From NCBI RefSeq assembly GCF_020085105.1, contig NC_058062.1:6675945-6739944 (forward strand): a stretch of DNA of 64,000 nucleotides. The letters are read 5' to 3'. Position 1 is the stretch's first letter; each line of letters starts with the position of its first letter. This document shows, in pieces, positions 23,500 to 46,330 of the stretch. The position numbers and the translations under genes are program-made. The notes beneath the pieces were generated by a model. The model was given only the letters and a program-made list of their open reading frames with translations. It was not told the origin of the DNA and did not search any database. This DNA is from Siniperca chuatsi. Taxonomy: Eukaryota > Chordata > Actinopteri > Centrarchiformes > Sinipercidae.

Positions 23500-24000
23500 G
23501 CACAATAGGTTAAATGCCCGGTTTTTCGACTTTTACATGAATGAAATTAAGCGAAAGTAGAGCTTTTTCTCACCCGTAACGCTCCTCTTCAGTTCCAGAC
23601 TAAATATGAATAAATATAAAGTGCATTTGTAAAATATAAATTGCCCATTTGTCCATGTTCTCCTTGTTTCCTTGTTTCGGTGACGGCCGTTACCTTGCAT
23701 GCTGCTCTCAACTACAACACACGCACACACACGTTGAAAAAAAAAAAAACCAAACGAGAAAAAAAGGGAAGCCGGAGCAGCAACTGCCCCAGTGTTTTAC
23801 TTTGAGAACGGATGATACAGATTTGGTGAGTTTGACCGCTAGAGCTCCGTCTGCCTCTCAGTCAGATGAGACTGAAATGAATGGAGCAGCGACAACAATG
23901 TGTGCGTGTTTGTATGGTTCCCAACATGAGGTCCGGGGACCTCCAGGCGCCTGTTAAAGGTTAGCAACCAAGTAGGCCTGTAGTGGCCTGGTGATAGTAA
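23500..24000 (-). promoter_or_regulatory. presumed mrc2 promoter / 5' UTR region
   Basis: Sequence just upstream of candidate exon 1. It includes a local CpG-containing part (GGTGACGGCCGTTACC near 23,680), an AC-rich/poly-A run at about 23,718-23,750 and no clear TATA box in the expected place. Assignment rests only on its position before exon 1. Confidence 0.3.
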
Positions 24001-27000
24001 AAAAAAAACCCTCTAAAATTGATCTCATAAAATTATTCATAAACCTGAGAAAAAGGCTTTTGCCTCTTTGACACACAAAGTTCTATAGGATTTACTCCTA
24101 AGAGTTTTTTTCTTTCTTTTTCATTACAGCTGTCTTTTTGGGCACAGACTATGATTCCGTTAGTGATTTCCAGTGTATCTATGCATTATTTTGCAAAGGC
24201 ATCAGTAATGTTCTTTAGTAAACATCTTTTTTTCCTACAAAAAACCCTATCCTCTTGTATGTTGTACAAATATGTTTTAGTATGCCCATCACCTGTATAT
24301 TGCAAACATCTATCTGCACTAATGTTCATATCATGCTGAGCCAAGAATATCAGAAAGCCTCAGAGGTGGTTTGACTGATCCACGAGAGTCCTGCCATGGT
24401 AAAGAGCATTATTCTTCAACTTCAAAAATCACATAATATCCCACTTATAGTGCTCAATGCCTTAACAGTAATTTTATCTAATTTTATTTAATAGTAATAT
24501 TATTCATTTTTAATGCATAGCTTTCTCAATAAACATCCTAAACATTCATTCTGGGGAAAAAGTATACTTGACACTGTTGTGCTAACGCCTGGCATCGCAG
24601 ACTGATTCCAGGAAGGTGGGACTTCACCTCTTTGGTAGTGAAGGAACCAGAGCTAGTGTGGGAGGTGGAGCGATACCCACTAGATATAGTTGGGCTCACC
24701 TCTACGCATAGCACTGGGTCTGCAACCAAACTCCGGGAGAGGGGCTGTACTTTCTCCTTTTCCAGAGGTGCCCTGGATGAGAAGTGCCGGGCAGGTGTGG
24801 GGATACTCATGAGCCCCCTGGCTGAGCGCTGCTGTGTTGGAGTTTTCCTGGAGACCAAGATTGTCGCCTCTATGCGACCTAGGAACATCTAACTGAGGCC
24901 TCGTTCCATGAGGTCTTTATTTCCCACCTCCAGAAGAATTTCTCATGTATGCATGCAGGAGGTTGGGGACATAGATTCCAAATGGGCCATGTTCAAAGCC
25001 TCCATTGTGGAGGGAGATGCTTGGAGTTGTGGTGAGAAGGTTGTCGGTGCCTGTTGTGTCAGCAACTTGAGAACTGTGTGAACCTGCGAAGGTGACCGTC
25101 AAGCTGAAGAAGGAGGCCTTTCAGGCTTGACTGGCCCAGGGGTCTCCTGAAGCAGCAGAAAGGTTCCAGGAGGCCAGAACGGCTGTGGCTTCAGTGGTTG
25201 CAAAAGCAAAAACCGTGATGTGGGAGGAGTTCTGGGAGGCTATCAGTTGGCCTCAAGGAAGTTCTTGCAAATCATCAGATGACTTAGGAAGGGAAATCAG
25301 GGCTTGGCTGTGTTCAGCAAGGATTACTGCTGACCCTGGAAGCTGTGGAAAGAGCACTTTGAGGAACTGCTAGGGGTTAGGGGAGTTTGCTCATATGGTC
25401 TACATGTGTTTTGTGGACTTGGAGAAGGCTTACGACCATGTCCCCAGGGGAGTCTTGTGGGGGGTACTGTGGGAGTATGAGGTACTAGGGCCGTTGCTAT
25501 GAGACATCCGTTCCTTATATAACAGGTGTAAGAGCTGTGTCCATATTCTCAGCAGGAAATCAAACACATGTGATTTGTGATTATCATGGAGGATCTCAAG
25601 GTGCAGCCAGAGGGACAAGAGTGTCTGATTTGGGGACCTCAGAATTGCCTCTCTGCTCTTTGCAGATGATGTGGTTCTCTTGTCTCCTTCATAGCTGGAT
25701 GCCTCTTGGTAGCCTTCCATTGAAGGTTTTCCAGACTTTCCAGACACTGGAAAGAATATATATCTCATCTAGCTTGGGAACACTCCGGGATCCCCCAGGA
25801 GGAGCCAGAAATCATTGCTGGGAGAGGCACGTCTAGACTACCTTGCTAAGCCTGCTGCCACCATGACATTGATTGATCCGATTGCCAAAAGCTGATGTAA
25901 CCCATTCCATAAACACGTACAGTATGTGTCAAGTGAGTGGCTACTTGGTGTCTACACTGAAAAATAATCAATTCAATTTGTGGCCTATTATGAAGTTTCA
26001 CATGCATGCCAGTTTGTGTGCTAGAATGCCTAATTGTGTCTAATATATTCAACATGTCACCACAAAGACAGAGGACAAATGTGAACCCACTATATATTGA
26101 CTTTTTAAACAGTGTTTGTATTAATGTTGTCCTTCACCTCCTGACAGAAACATGGTGACTCCAGACCAGTACTGGATTTATTAATGAGAGACAGCATTCA
26201 TCATGATGCTTTACTGCTTTTGACTGCTGCACTACTCTAACATTTGTATTCGTCCATAAAGTCAGCTCTTATTAGATCAACATTTTCAATGTGGCATTAC
26301 AGTTTACAGTCTCTTTTCTGGCAATGAATGAGTTGTTTGTTCCATTGACTCACTTATCAGAGAATATAACTGAATTCTGAATATGAACAATACAACCCAT
26401 CACTAGCTAGGTGAGGCTGATTGCAAGTCTTCACTAGAAAATATCTGTAATTTATTGTATGTAAAGCCAATTTTACTCTGAAAAGTGAAAAACAAAACCT
26501 GAGTACAGACATGATGCTGATGAATACATTAGTAGTTGTGTTGTAAATAAGTTTTTCCTTCAAAGAAAACAGTGATGGTAAACCCAGTCAGACAGAAGAC
26601 CAGAACAACAAACACATTTTAACCAATAGTATTTAATGGTTTATGCAACTCTCTGCTAAGGCCCAATCTCCCCCCAACAGTACTATTAGGTAGACCAGTC
26701 CTTTGCATTTTATTGGCCAAAAATAAATTCAAACATACCTAAATAAATATGTGTGTTTATGGTAGGGGGTCAATCAAAACAGTAACAGTTCTAATTAAAG
26801 GCAACTTGAAAAACGCAAGAGTTTTTTTTCCATAAAACTGGTTAAATTGAAAACTTTTTTAAAAAAATGTAAAAGGGGTCGTTTCTCTACAGCTTCCATT
26901 CCATATCAAGTAACACGACTCTAAAACCATTCATTATAAAAACTGAGGTGGAACACTGCCACCAGCTGGAAGTTATAAGCTTTGGTCACAGGATTTTGAC

Positions 27001-27327
27001 AAGGAGATGGGAGTGGGTAAGGGGGATAGTGACGTCAGTCTCTTCTCGTCACAAGCTATCTGGATCTGGAATTTAAGCGGAGATCCCAGAACAGCGGGCT
27101 GGATGACATAGTGCCATATATATTTAGGTTTCAATACAATAACAGACCAGACTGGTTCTCTCAGTTAGGTTCAGGGAGATGAGAGCAAACAAAATGTTTG
27201 AGCTTGGGCAGTTCAGACTACCTTGGACCAGAATGGCTCATGCATGGGTGTATGTGTGAGTGCGTATAGGTATGAGGCCTTCCGCAGTCCTTTCCATCTG
27301 GCCAAATTAAAGCAGTTCTATACTCTT
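24001..27327. other. tlk2-mrc2 intergenic region
   Basis: Between the tlk2 3' end and mrc2. It contains the decayed LINE at about 24,620-25,870; the rest is AT-rich sequence with no recognisable gene. If the alternative tlk2 poly(A) signal at 26,709-26,714 is used, 26.7-27.3 kb is tlk2 3' UTR instead. Confidence 0.5.
24620..25870 (+). mobile_element. degenerate non-LTR retrotransposon (LINE) remnant
   Basis: Blocks of a fish LINE ORF2 can be read on the plus strand in shifting frames. An endonuclease-side block has ELVWEVERYPLDIVGLTST (from about 24,650). A linker block has VAKAKTVMWEEFWEA (about 25,195). Reverse-transcriptase blocks have FVDLEKAYDHVPRGVLWGVL (about 25,411) and FGDLRIASLLFADDVVLL (25,629), the latter with the catalytic ADD. 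A C-terminal block ends in LPP (about 25,850). Frameshifts, an in-frame TGA after GPLL, a TAG after VLLSPS and internal deletions make it dead. It is far shorter than a full ORF2 (about 1,000 codons or more). Clade not assigned. Confidence 0.85.
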
Positions 27328-27698
27328 TTTATTTTCTCTTTTTTTAAGCAGAAAAGAAAAATCCCAAACACTGAACCCCACTTTTCACCAACAGAGTGCC
27401 AAACCTCGCTCCTTGCTGTGTGAGTTGTCCAGGGCTTTGACCCCCAGTACAATGCCACCCTTTTAACAAAGGAGGACAGGAAGGCTGGGGTGGGTGGACA
27501 TGAGAGGGATGAAGGGTGACGTGGGTCTCCCTTCCCAACCCATCCATGACTTCTCACCCACCCCTTGCTGTCGTCGAACCAGTTTCTCTTGGGCTCTTCA
27601 CGGCAAGGTGGGATGCTGATGGGAGGGGGGACACAGTATGGTGTCGCCCCCATCCCACTCTTTCCAATGGTTCAGTCAGTTAGTTAAAGGGCATGGGC
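27328..27698 (-). terminator. tlk2 3' UTR with AATAAA at 27,333-27,328
   Basis: After the stop, the minus strand shows AATAAA at 27,333-27,328, about 370 nt downstream, in an A/T-rich setting. A second AATAAA at 26,714-26,709 would give a 1-kb 3' UTR, closer to the mammalian length. Which is used cannot be told from sequence. Confidence 0.45.
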
Positions 27699-39095
<11,397 letters not shown>

Positions 39096-39250
39096 TGCAA
39101 TTCAATATTTTCTCGGTCCTCCGGAGGGCCTGTTGTTAACCCTGAAACCGCCCCGTTGTTTCCCCGGTGCTCGGCAGACCCTCCCAGGCTAGGCCGCATC
39201 AACAGCCGCGTCCCTCGCGTGCTGATTGTTAACGATCAAGAAAAGGGATC
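39096..39250 (-). promoter_or_regulatory. tlk2 non-coding exon 1 and CpG-rich promoter (candidate)
   Basis: The first coding exon has a splice acceptor just 2 nt before its ATG, so a non-coding 5' exon must exist upstream. A consensus donor GTAAGTA lies at 39,095-39,089, preceded on the minus strand by a CpG-rich stretch (CGCGAGGGACGCGGCTG, CACCGGGGAAACAACGGGGC) with no TATA box, typical of a housekeeping promoter. A second possible donor is at about 39,030. The transcription start is not determined. Confidence 0.5.
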
Positions 39251-40133
39251 GCGGGGTGTAGTTCAAGGTGGACGACGGCAGATTCCCACGTAGGCCTCGA
39301 CAACTCCGGGTATCCCAAACCCGCCTTGTTGTACTCCTTAGGCGGGGATACCCATCACATCCCTCTCTCCAAGGACCATACAGTGCCTATGTCGGGTACC
39401 TCGTTCCACACAATGGCGACCTTCGAGATTCTGCGTTTTTCACCAGGTATAAATTATGTCTTTAGGATAGCGTTAGTTACCACTATCTTTTTCTTCCCCG
39501 GTGGTGAAATGAATTTCGGGTCCTGGCTTTCAGCTCGATCAAAACAAAGTTCGGCTCCAGTCGCCTTCCTCGCCGCAGGGGAAGAAACCAGTCTGTTTCG
39601 GAAGTTGTGCTGTTGCACGCCTTTCAGTTGAATCCGGATCGATTCGGTTCGGTTCTCATGTTTTTGCAATGTAAACAATAATCAGTAAAATCTCATATTT
39701 TCTCGTGAGATTGTTAAAGCATTTTCACCTTCGTTCAGTCCACGCCTGCCCCAAATCTCGTCTGGACCAATGGCAAATCCCTCTGTACACAATACAATTT
39801 AACAGGGCCCACCCAACCACCAAATGATCACTTATCAGAAAGTTGCCATTCCCATGATGGTCACACCCACACACTGTACTCACATAATATAAATAAATTG
39901 CTAAATGTATGCTGTAGCCATTTAAGCATAAATAGGGGTTCAAACATTCAAGAGAGACTGTGATGGAAAGCAAGTAGTGTAAGGACCAATATCATGAAGT
40001 AAGTGATTCCTTTGTTAAACAAAACACTTTTGAACACAGCTTTGAAATACCAAATTAAAATACTTAATAGTTTGGATTTTTATTCATTTTGCATGTACAA
40101 AAAGGTCATGGAGTTATCTTAAAAATCATGCCA
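39251..40133. other. mettl2a-tlk2 spacer
   Basis: Less than 1 kb separates the tlk2 promoter from the mettl2a poly(A) signal. The part at 39,260-39,660 is relatively CpG-rich (likely upstream part of the tlk2 CpG island); the remainder is AT-rich. No independent gene. Confidence 0.5.
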
Positions 40134-40494
40134 TTTATTTCAAAACATCAGCTCATTAAAAACAGCATCTGGCAGAATAGAAACATTTATACAGGGGTAA
40201 CCAGCCCTTTCTCAGATTACTGAACTCATCAGCAAAAAATGAGAAATCATCACTCTTGTAGCTAGAATTGCAGCACCATCAGGAACACTAGCCATAAAAC
40301 GAGTCCATCAACATTATGGCAGCCGAGACAGTGTAAGGCCTTCACAGCATGTAACTATCAGTTGCATCCCCTTTATCACAATTTCTTACATCTCAATTTC
40401 ATACATCCTCAGAAAAAAGCCAGCACTGCCTTGATATGAGCTCCTAGTTTCAGTTGTGGTTGAAGGTCAAGCCAGGCTGGTTCTCTCCTCTGTC
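40134..40494 (-). terminator. mettl2a 3' UTR with AATAAA at 40,139-40,134
   Basis: The minus strand has AATAAA at 40,139-40,134 and again at 40,083-40,078, 355 and 410 nt after the stop. Either gives a compact 3' UTR ending about 0.9 kb before the tlk2 promoter. Confidence 0.55.
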
Positions 40495-40827
40495 TCAGCC
40501 CTGCGTCTCAGGTGGCTGTACTAGACCCTTGCGGTACTTGCACTGGATCCACACCCTGTACATGGTGAGCTGTTTGCCTCTATTCACCTGTAGCCGTCTG
40601 TCCACAAGATTTTGCACTTTATCAAGCCCTGCCTCAGTGAACATCTCATGGAGCTCATCTGAAAGAAAAAGAAGCACAGAAATATTTTCATATATATAAT
40701 TTAAGAACAATGCTGCAAAATAATCCCCAAACACTCTTTATCAATATGTCTTTATTTTTACCTTGAGTAAAGAAATATACTCTTGTTCCATCACCTCGGA
40801 CATAAAAGTTTTCTGACAGACACCTTC
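40495..40827 (-). CDS. mettl2a: mettl2a exons 8-9: C-terminal part
   Basis: Residues about 290-365. [20 protein letters not shown], then [20 protein letters not shown] and [20 protein letters not shown], ending [14 protein letters not shown] and TGA at 40,497-40,495. It corresponds closely to human METTL2A except for the last residues. Exon 7 lies 2.3 kb upstream across a repeat-bearing intron. Confidence 0.95.
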
Positions 40828-43800
40828 CTAAAAGAAGTAAAGGGACACACCACACCTATTATTCTACAACAAATTACAAACATTAAAGGTGCTATTGATA
40901 ACATTGATAATATCCAGCCACTAGATGGCACACTCCCCTCCCCCCTTCCATTACATTCCAGTGGTTGCCACTTTATTGCACAACCTGCATATTTCATGGT
41001 GGAGTGGAGTACGACTCAGACAGACTCTGTCATGTCAAGTGATGACTCTTTCGTAATAAAGTAATGAATTCATTTTGCAACATACATTAGCTATAGATTT
41101 AGGCGACTTAATACTATTAACGTTATCTATGGTAATCTTAGGATATGGCTAGCTAGCTTCAGGTAACCCTTTTTTAATTTAGACGGTGTAGTCCCTCATT
41201 CGTCCAGGAGTGTTCTATCGTAGAAAAGGTTTCAGTCGTAGTCATCTGGACACTGTTTTCAGAATCAAGACGTTTCGGCTCCCATCCGGAAGTCATTCTC
41301 AATTGTGAAAAAATTGGACGGGAACTGGAAATTTATGTAACTCAGATTAGCTTAAATTTCCAGTTCCCGTCCAATTTTTTCACAATTGAGAATGACGTCC
41401 GGATGGGAGCCGAAACGTCTTGATTCCGAAAACAGTGTCCAGATGACTACGACTGAAACCCTTTCTTTTTTAATTTATTTAATAATTAAAGGGGCCCTAT
41501 ATTGCAACACTTAACCGTAAAATGAGATTTCAATCATCCTTATACTATAAGACATTAGGTAAATATTTACATTTTAATCCAATCAAAGAGTACAGTACAG
41601 TACATTGTAGGGATGCTATTAAAACCCACAGCGCTCCACATTGGACAAGCAGCTACAGTAAAAGTTGACGTTAGCTTAGTTAGTGTTAGCGTAGTGTTGA
41701 CCTAACATTAGTCAAAGTGTTTTCTTGCTGAAAACAAATCTCATAGCAGATTATAAAAAACAGCTGAGCGCCACACAGCAACAATCGCTACAGGGAAAAA
41801 CGACGAATGTGTGATCATGTCAGTATTTTCAGATTTTTTATTTAACGTGAGTACCGTTGCTGTTGAGCTCAACGCAGCTTGCTACATGGCTAGTTAGCTA
41901 CAAGTACCTCAGCAAAGTGTCTCAAAATAGGGGTAATGTTAGACTGCTATATGAGATGACACGCTCAATAACAGTCACATTTTGGGTCTAAACACTATAA
42001 TGAGCAGATTTACAGTAGTTCTTTAATTTACCTTCGAAATGCCACATTGCTTATATATTTGGGATTCCACGTTCACTCCGTTCTTAAAGAAGAGCGACCG
42101 TCTTTTCATAAGCGGACCAGTCCGCCACTGGCCCGGACAGACCAGTGACTGGTCAATCAAGTTGCCCTGCATAAACTTGTACGCATCTTTGTTATAACGT
42201 TACATTGTTTGAGGGAACTATAACGTTAAGTAACTAGACGCAACCGTCACTAATGCTAACGTTGCTCCTCAGGGATTGAAGCTGTTATTTTTCTAATTTT
42301 GACAATCTAACTGGTAACAACACATTTGTTAAGGTTTTAAGGACTATGACAGTCGGTAGTTGTTGTTTATTTTGTTTAAATATGTAGAACTGTAATTTAA
42401 TGGGTTGCTTTTGTTCGGATGATTAAGCTAAAATAGCTAATATGTGCTAACGTCAGTGTCAGTTTTTTCCACACCAACTGGCAACTATACCACGTGATAC
42501 CAACGTTGTTATACTAGTGGCTCACAAGCCTTGTTAGAAGCAGGAAACAAATGTTAGACATCTCACACAGAAATAAACAAAACATTCATTTTGGACCCGT
42601 TTTTTCTTTTTAGGAAAAGTGACACTTTTATTCCGCACGTTTCTCTTCTGTGGATGTGTTTTTTTTTAATATTTGTCTACATAAAATGTTATCAATATAA
42701 CTTTTAAATAAACACTTCATTAATGCAGTGCCATTTTAATTTGCAGTGTACCATTAGAAGAACTGCTTATGGACCCTAAGTCTGACAGGTCTTGTGCAGC
42801 CAGATTTTCTGTTACTATCTGCATTAAGTATGGTCCATAATATTCTTTAACATATTTAAGAGCAGCATACTTTGACTATCATTTAAAATGCCCAAACACA
42901 AAGTTGCTTTGGTGTGACCTAATGCAGTCAATTCTGAAAGGGTACTACAAGAAAAACAGTCCTAAATGATAGACAATTTAAAGTATCAACACTAGTAATA
43001 GGCCATGAATAATGGACCATTCTGCATTTGGATGTTTTGAACAGCTATTTGGACTGGAGCCTCAATGGACTTCAGCCTGACTAACCTTTCTTGAAGCGAA
43101 GCTGTGCCATATCGTAGCGTCCATAGTCCCTGAGCAGCATCACTCCCCCAGGCTTCAGCAGCCGCGCTAATCTACTGATGGATGCCTGCATCCTGAGACA
43201 GGGTGAAACTTTAACACAACTAGTGCTATATATTTAATGACTCACGCTGAGTGAAAACCAGAGAGAAGAGAAGAAGAAAGACAGAAAGAAGTTCTTACTT
43301 GTTGGGATGCAATGCTGATAACACAAAGATTAGCACTATAACATCAAGGGTTCCATCGGGGACGGGGTAATTGGCTTCCACATCACTCAAATCATGAACA
43401 AAGGCAAAGCAGCGTCCAGGGGCGTACTCTGGATTAGTCTGATGACAAGAAGGCAATGTTAATTCATCTATTAGCCTACAACCCTAGAGATAAATACATC
43501 TATCAACACATCATCCTTTCATTATTCCCATCATCTCACCTTGACTAACTCCACAGCAGTGCTGGAGAAATCACAGCAGTAAACAAAGAGTCCCGGATCA
43601 CTGCAAAAAGCAAAGCTGCAGTTATACCTTTAAGTGCCCATCATTAGACACAAGAAGAGAACAGGATATGTCAAACATGGCTTGAAACAACATGTAAATG
43701 CCTTGACTTACTTGTTGGTCTTCAGTATTGGAAAAACTGTATTGCCTACACCGCAGCCAACCTGTCCGATAAACATTAATTCATATAGCATTCATTTTGT

Positions 43801-46255
43801 TTTCTCCAATTTGCACATCTGGAAAAATACACACAGTGGTAGACAATCATGGGACATGTGCCAGATTTTTTATTCATTCAAGTAATTGCAGCAGTTCATT
43901 AGAAATTTTTAAGTTTTAAGCCATTCAAAGTGGCTTCTTCCCGCAGGGATGTGCAGAGGTGTGGGCGATTTTATTTGTGCTTTAGAATGTAACTGCAGTG
44001 AAACAATCAGAATATAACATTTCATTTCTCTGATTCACTGCTTTGTTCGCCCTCTCTTCATTTATGCTCTAGCTCTCTCGCTCGGTGCTGGGGCCAACTT
44101 TGAATCATGTGTTTGCAAACAGTAACTGAAAAATCCTACTTAGTTTGCACCAAATTTCACTGAACTGAAAACAACCTCCTTGATACAGGTAAATATAACA
44201 GCAGAGATTTTGCTTTGTCATTAAATGTGTATGGTTAAAGTTTAGCTAACTTGCTTTCAAATGGATCTCTCACCTCCAGAATGCGATATGTGGCAGAGGA
44301 GCCAGGGATGTCACCATCAGTGTGAGACACAGCTGCAAGTTCTGTTCTTTGTTCTTGATCCAGACTATCCTGCTGACTATCATCTGTGCCAGAGACCTCG
44401 GGATGGGACTCATGGTTAAGGCTACACTGCGGGGCCAACTCTGGGAACTCTGTGAAGAGCCAGTGACGGTCCTTAAAGAAACGATTCTCATGGATTGTGT
44501 AAAAATCATTCCAGTACTCATTTGCCCGGTTGTTGTACTCCTCTGCAAAAAAAGGTAAGGCAGTTAAGCCAGAGTTAAAACATAATCTAGCACATCTTGT
44601 CATGATTACAAATCATCACAAAAAAGCTTAATACAGTTCAATAAGACAAGTAATATGAATAAGCATTTTTAGTGGTTTGCCTAAAACCAAATATCAAATA
44701 CAACTGTCAGAAATTTATTACAGCCACAACTTTATGAGCCAATTTGTGCACACCATGAATATAAACATTCTCCAACAAAGACAAGGTCCATTTCTGTATC
44801 TTTTCATACATTGATCACATAAAACTTAAATGAAATGAAAATGAAGGCATATACAACATTGAGGAATGCTGTCCTCATGACTAGAAGCAGTTATAGCTGT
44901 GTTACTGATGCCAGTCATACTGTGACGTTTATGTGTATAAGACACGAGTCTTCACAACAACAATGCAACCTTGTTTCTCTGAAGGTAGTGGCTGACTGTT
45001 TTCTAAGACTTTCTTCTTAGCAGATGCTTCTTGTTCCTCAGTCCACTCCACATTGTCCCTGTTGACAACAGAACATTATCCAGTGTGCGTGAAGTGATGT
45101 GGTGAATAACGGCACAGAAAACTTGACAATCCTGAGACACTTAAAGTTAAAGGTTTTCATGTGATATTCAGATAGAGCTGGGAAATAGGGACAAAATGAA
45201 ACTCAGGATGGTGATACATAATATCACATCTTATATATTAATATCTGTAAACATGTTCATCAATCAAACAAACAAAACAAAATAACCAAAAACCTTTAAT
45301 GATAAAAAAGGAAGAAACCTCAGGTATTCCCAAATGTTGAGCTTTTTATGTGAAGATGAAAACCATATTATCATCACTATCTCTATCTGCTGTTTACATT
45401 CCACCAGATGCAAATTCAAAAAATGCACTGCAGAATTATTTTGTGGGTGTAATACGTGTATGTATATATGTATAAATAACTGTATATATTGTTTTCTTTT
45501 ATTTTTTAGCTTTTATTACCCTATTATAAAATTAATTTAATTACCTGTTATGATCTATGTGTGTAGCATGAAGGGACTACAAACTCATTTCATTGTACAA
45601 CCTTGTGTTGTAAAATGATAAATAAATTACCTTGTTCCTTGTATATTGTATACTGTTCTGTAGACAACAGAATGGACTACTGAATTTAATAATTTTATAA
45701 AACTATGATTAATTGAAAAAAATTATAGTATTATTTAATGGCCAGTTATATGATCAGATGATACTATATGACCTGAGAATGTATTATATTTTCCCTCTAA
45801 AACAGGCCAAAAAATATCAAGAAAACATTGTATGAAAATGAGGAGACCTGTCCTTTGCTTAATAAACCCCCTATCAAAACAACAAACAGAGCAAGCTAAG
45901 TTATAACTACTAAATAATTACATTAGCTTTTACATTTTCTTATTGTTAGCAACAATCAATTAAGCAAAAGACCATTCATTCAACTAACGTAAAGTTACTA
46001 CTAATGTAAGTATCGATAATGTTCCAGCCAGGAGACACTGGCGCTGACAGAGATGCACACCAACATCTGTCTGCCCTTTTGGATTTCTGGAATAAGTACC
46101 GACCATGCGTTGTGCTGGAAGACCTGCCGCGGATCTGTGAGAAAACGTGTCCCGAACTGAGGTCTCTTCACATCTCCGGTGGTTGAATCTGACAGAATCA
46201 GCCCCGTTTCACTGCTGCCGCCCTCCACTCCGACCACGACATGGGGCGCCGCCAT
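40495..46255 (-). CDS. mettl2a: tRNA N(3)-methylcytidine methyltransferase METTL2, 9 exons
   Basis: S-adenosylmethionine-dependent enzyme that makes 3-methylcytidine at position 32 of tRNA-Thr and tRNA-Arg (family knowledge; the Arg activity uses DALRD3). Exons: 46255-46104, 45058-44970, 44542-44274, 43761-43712, 43600-43540, 43438-43299, 43192-43086, 40827-40762, 40658-40495. The phase closes to 366 codons including stop; human METTL2A has 378 aa. Landmarks: [34 protein letters not shown], the SAM loop [56 protein letters not shown] and [25 protein letters not shown]6 and METTL8 are excluded by the long N-terminus and by the [18 protein letters not shown] end. A single METTL2 is present; the human A/B pair is a primate duplication. 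Confidence 0.96.
40828..43085. other. mettl2a intron 7, repeat-bearing
   Basis: A 2.3-kb intron between exons 8 and 7. It contains the long palindrome at 41,222-41,464 and several GCTAGC/AACGTTA-type words (41,150; 41,890; 42,240). No gene. Confidence 0.6.
41222..41464. repeat. long palindrome (about 113-bp arms, 17-nt loop), probable MITE or inverted retroposon pair
   Basis: Left arm 41,222-41,335 and right arm 41,353-41,464 are near-perfect reverse complements. The left arm has TTTCAGTCGTAGTCATCTGG, GACGTTTCGGCTCCCATCCG and TTGGACGGGAACTGGAAATT; the right arm has the same words reversed. Differences are few (for example CCGGAAGTCATT against AATGACGTCCGG). The phrase ACGTTTCGGCTCCCATCCGG belongs to repeats widespread in fish (from memory). 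If transcribed within the mettl2a pre-mRNA it would form a very stable hairpin. Confidence 0.9.
43086..43761 (-). CDS. mettl2a: mettl2a exons 4-7: SAM-binding Rossmann core
   Basis: Residues about 171-289. Motif I VGCGVGN, motif [16 protein letters not shown], motif [23 protein letters not shown], then [20 protein letters not shown] and [20 protein letters not shown]. The four exons join in phases 0, 2, 0, 2. Catalytic fold complete. Confidence 0.96.
44274..46255 (-). CDS. mettl2a: mettl2a exons 1-3: N-terminal tRNA-binding region
   Basis: Residues 1-170. The start is [13 protein letters not shown], then [59 protein letters not shown] and [11 protein letters not shown] variable acidic stretch ([16 protein letters not shown]) precedes [15 protein letters not shown]. 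The family-specific N-terminal motifs ([21 protein letters not shown]) are all present. Confidence 0.95.
45540..45660 (+). repeat. retroposon 3'-tail-like segment in mettl2a intron 1
   Basis: CTCATTTCATTGTACAACCT followed by TTGTGTTGTAAAATGATAAA and a run of TTG/TTCC words resembles the 3' ends of fish LINE copies (from memory). Only the end is recognisable. Confidence 0.3.
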
Positions 46256-46330
46256 GTTCGAACTGACGCGACGGAAGAAGGGCGGCCGTGCATGTAATCG
46301 TGCTGCGTTCGGGGACTATAGGACATATTG
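46180..46330 (-). promoter_or_regulatory. mettl2a CpG-rich promoter with YY1-type site over the start codon
   Basis: CpG-dense, TATA-less sequence around the ATG. On the minus strand AACATGGCGGC (46,258-46,248) fits the YY1 consensus (AANATGGCGGC) and includes the start codon itself. This arrangement is typical of housekeeping genes (established), but use here is inferred. Confidence 0.45.

Noticed and set aside
23503..23505. Apparent start of the mrc2 exon 1 reading frame at 23,505
   Set aside because: The codon is TTG on the minus strand; real ATG codons in this frame are at 23,499 and 23,460.
24620..25870. LINE as an active or complete retrotransposon
   Set aside because: In-frame stops, frameshifts and missing reverse-transcriptase core segments.
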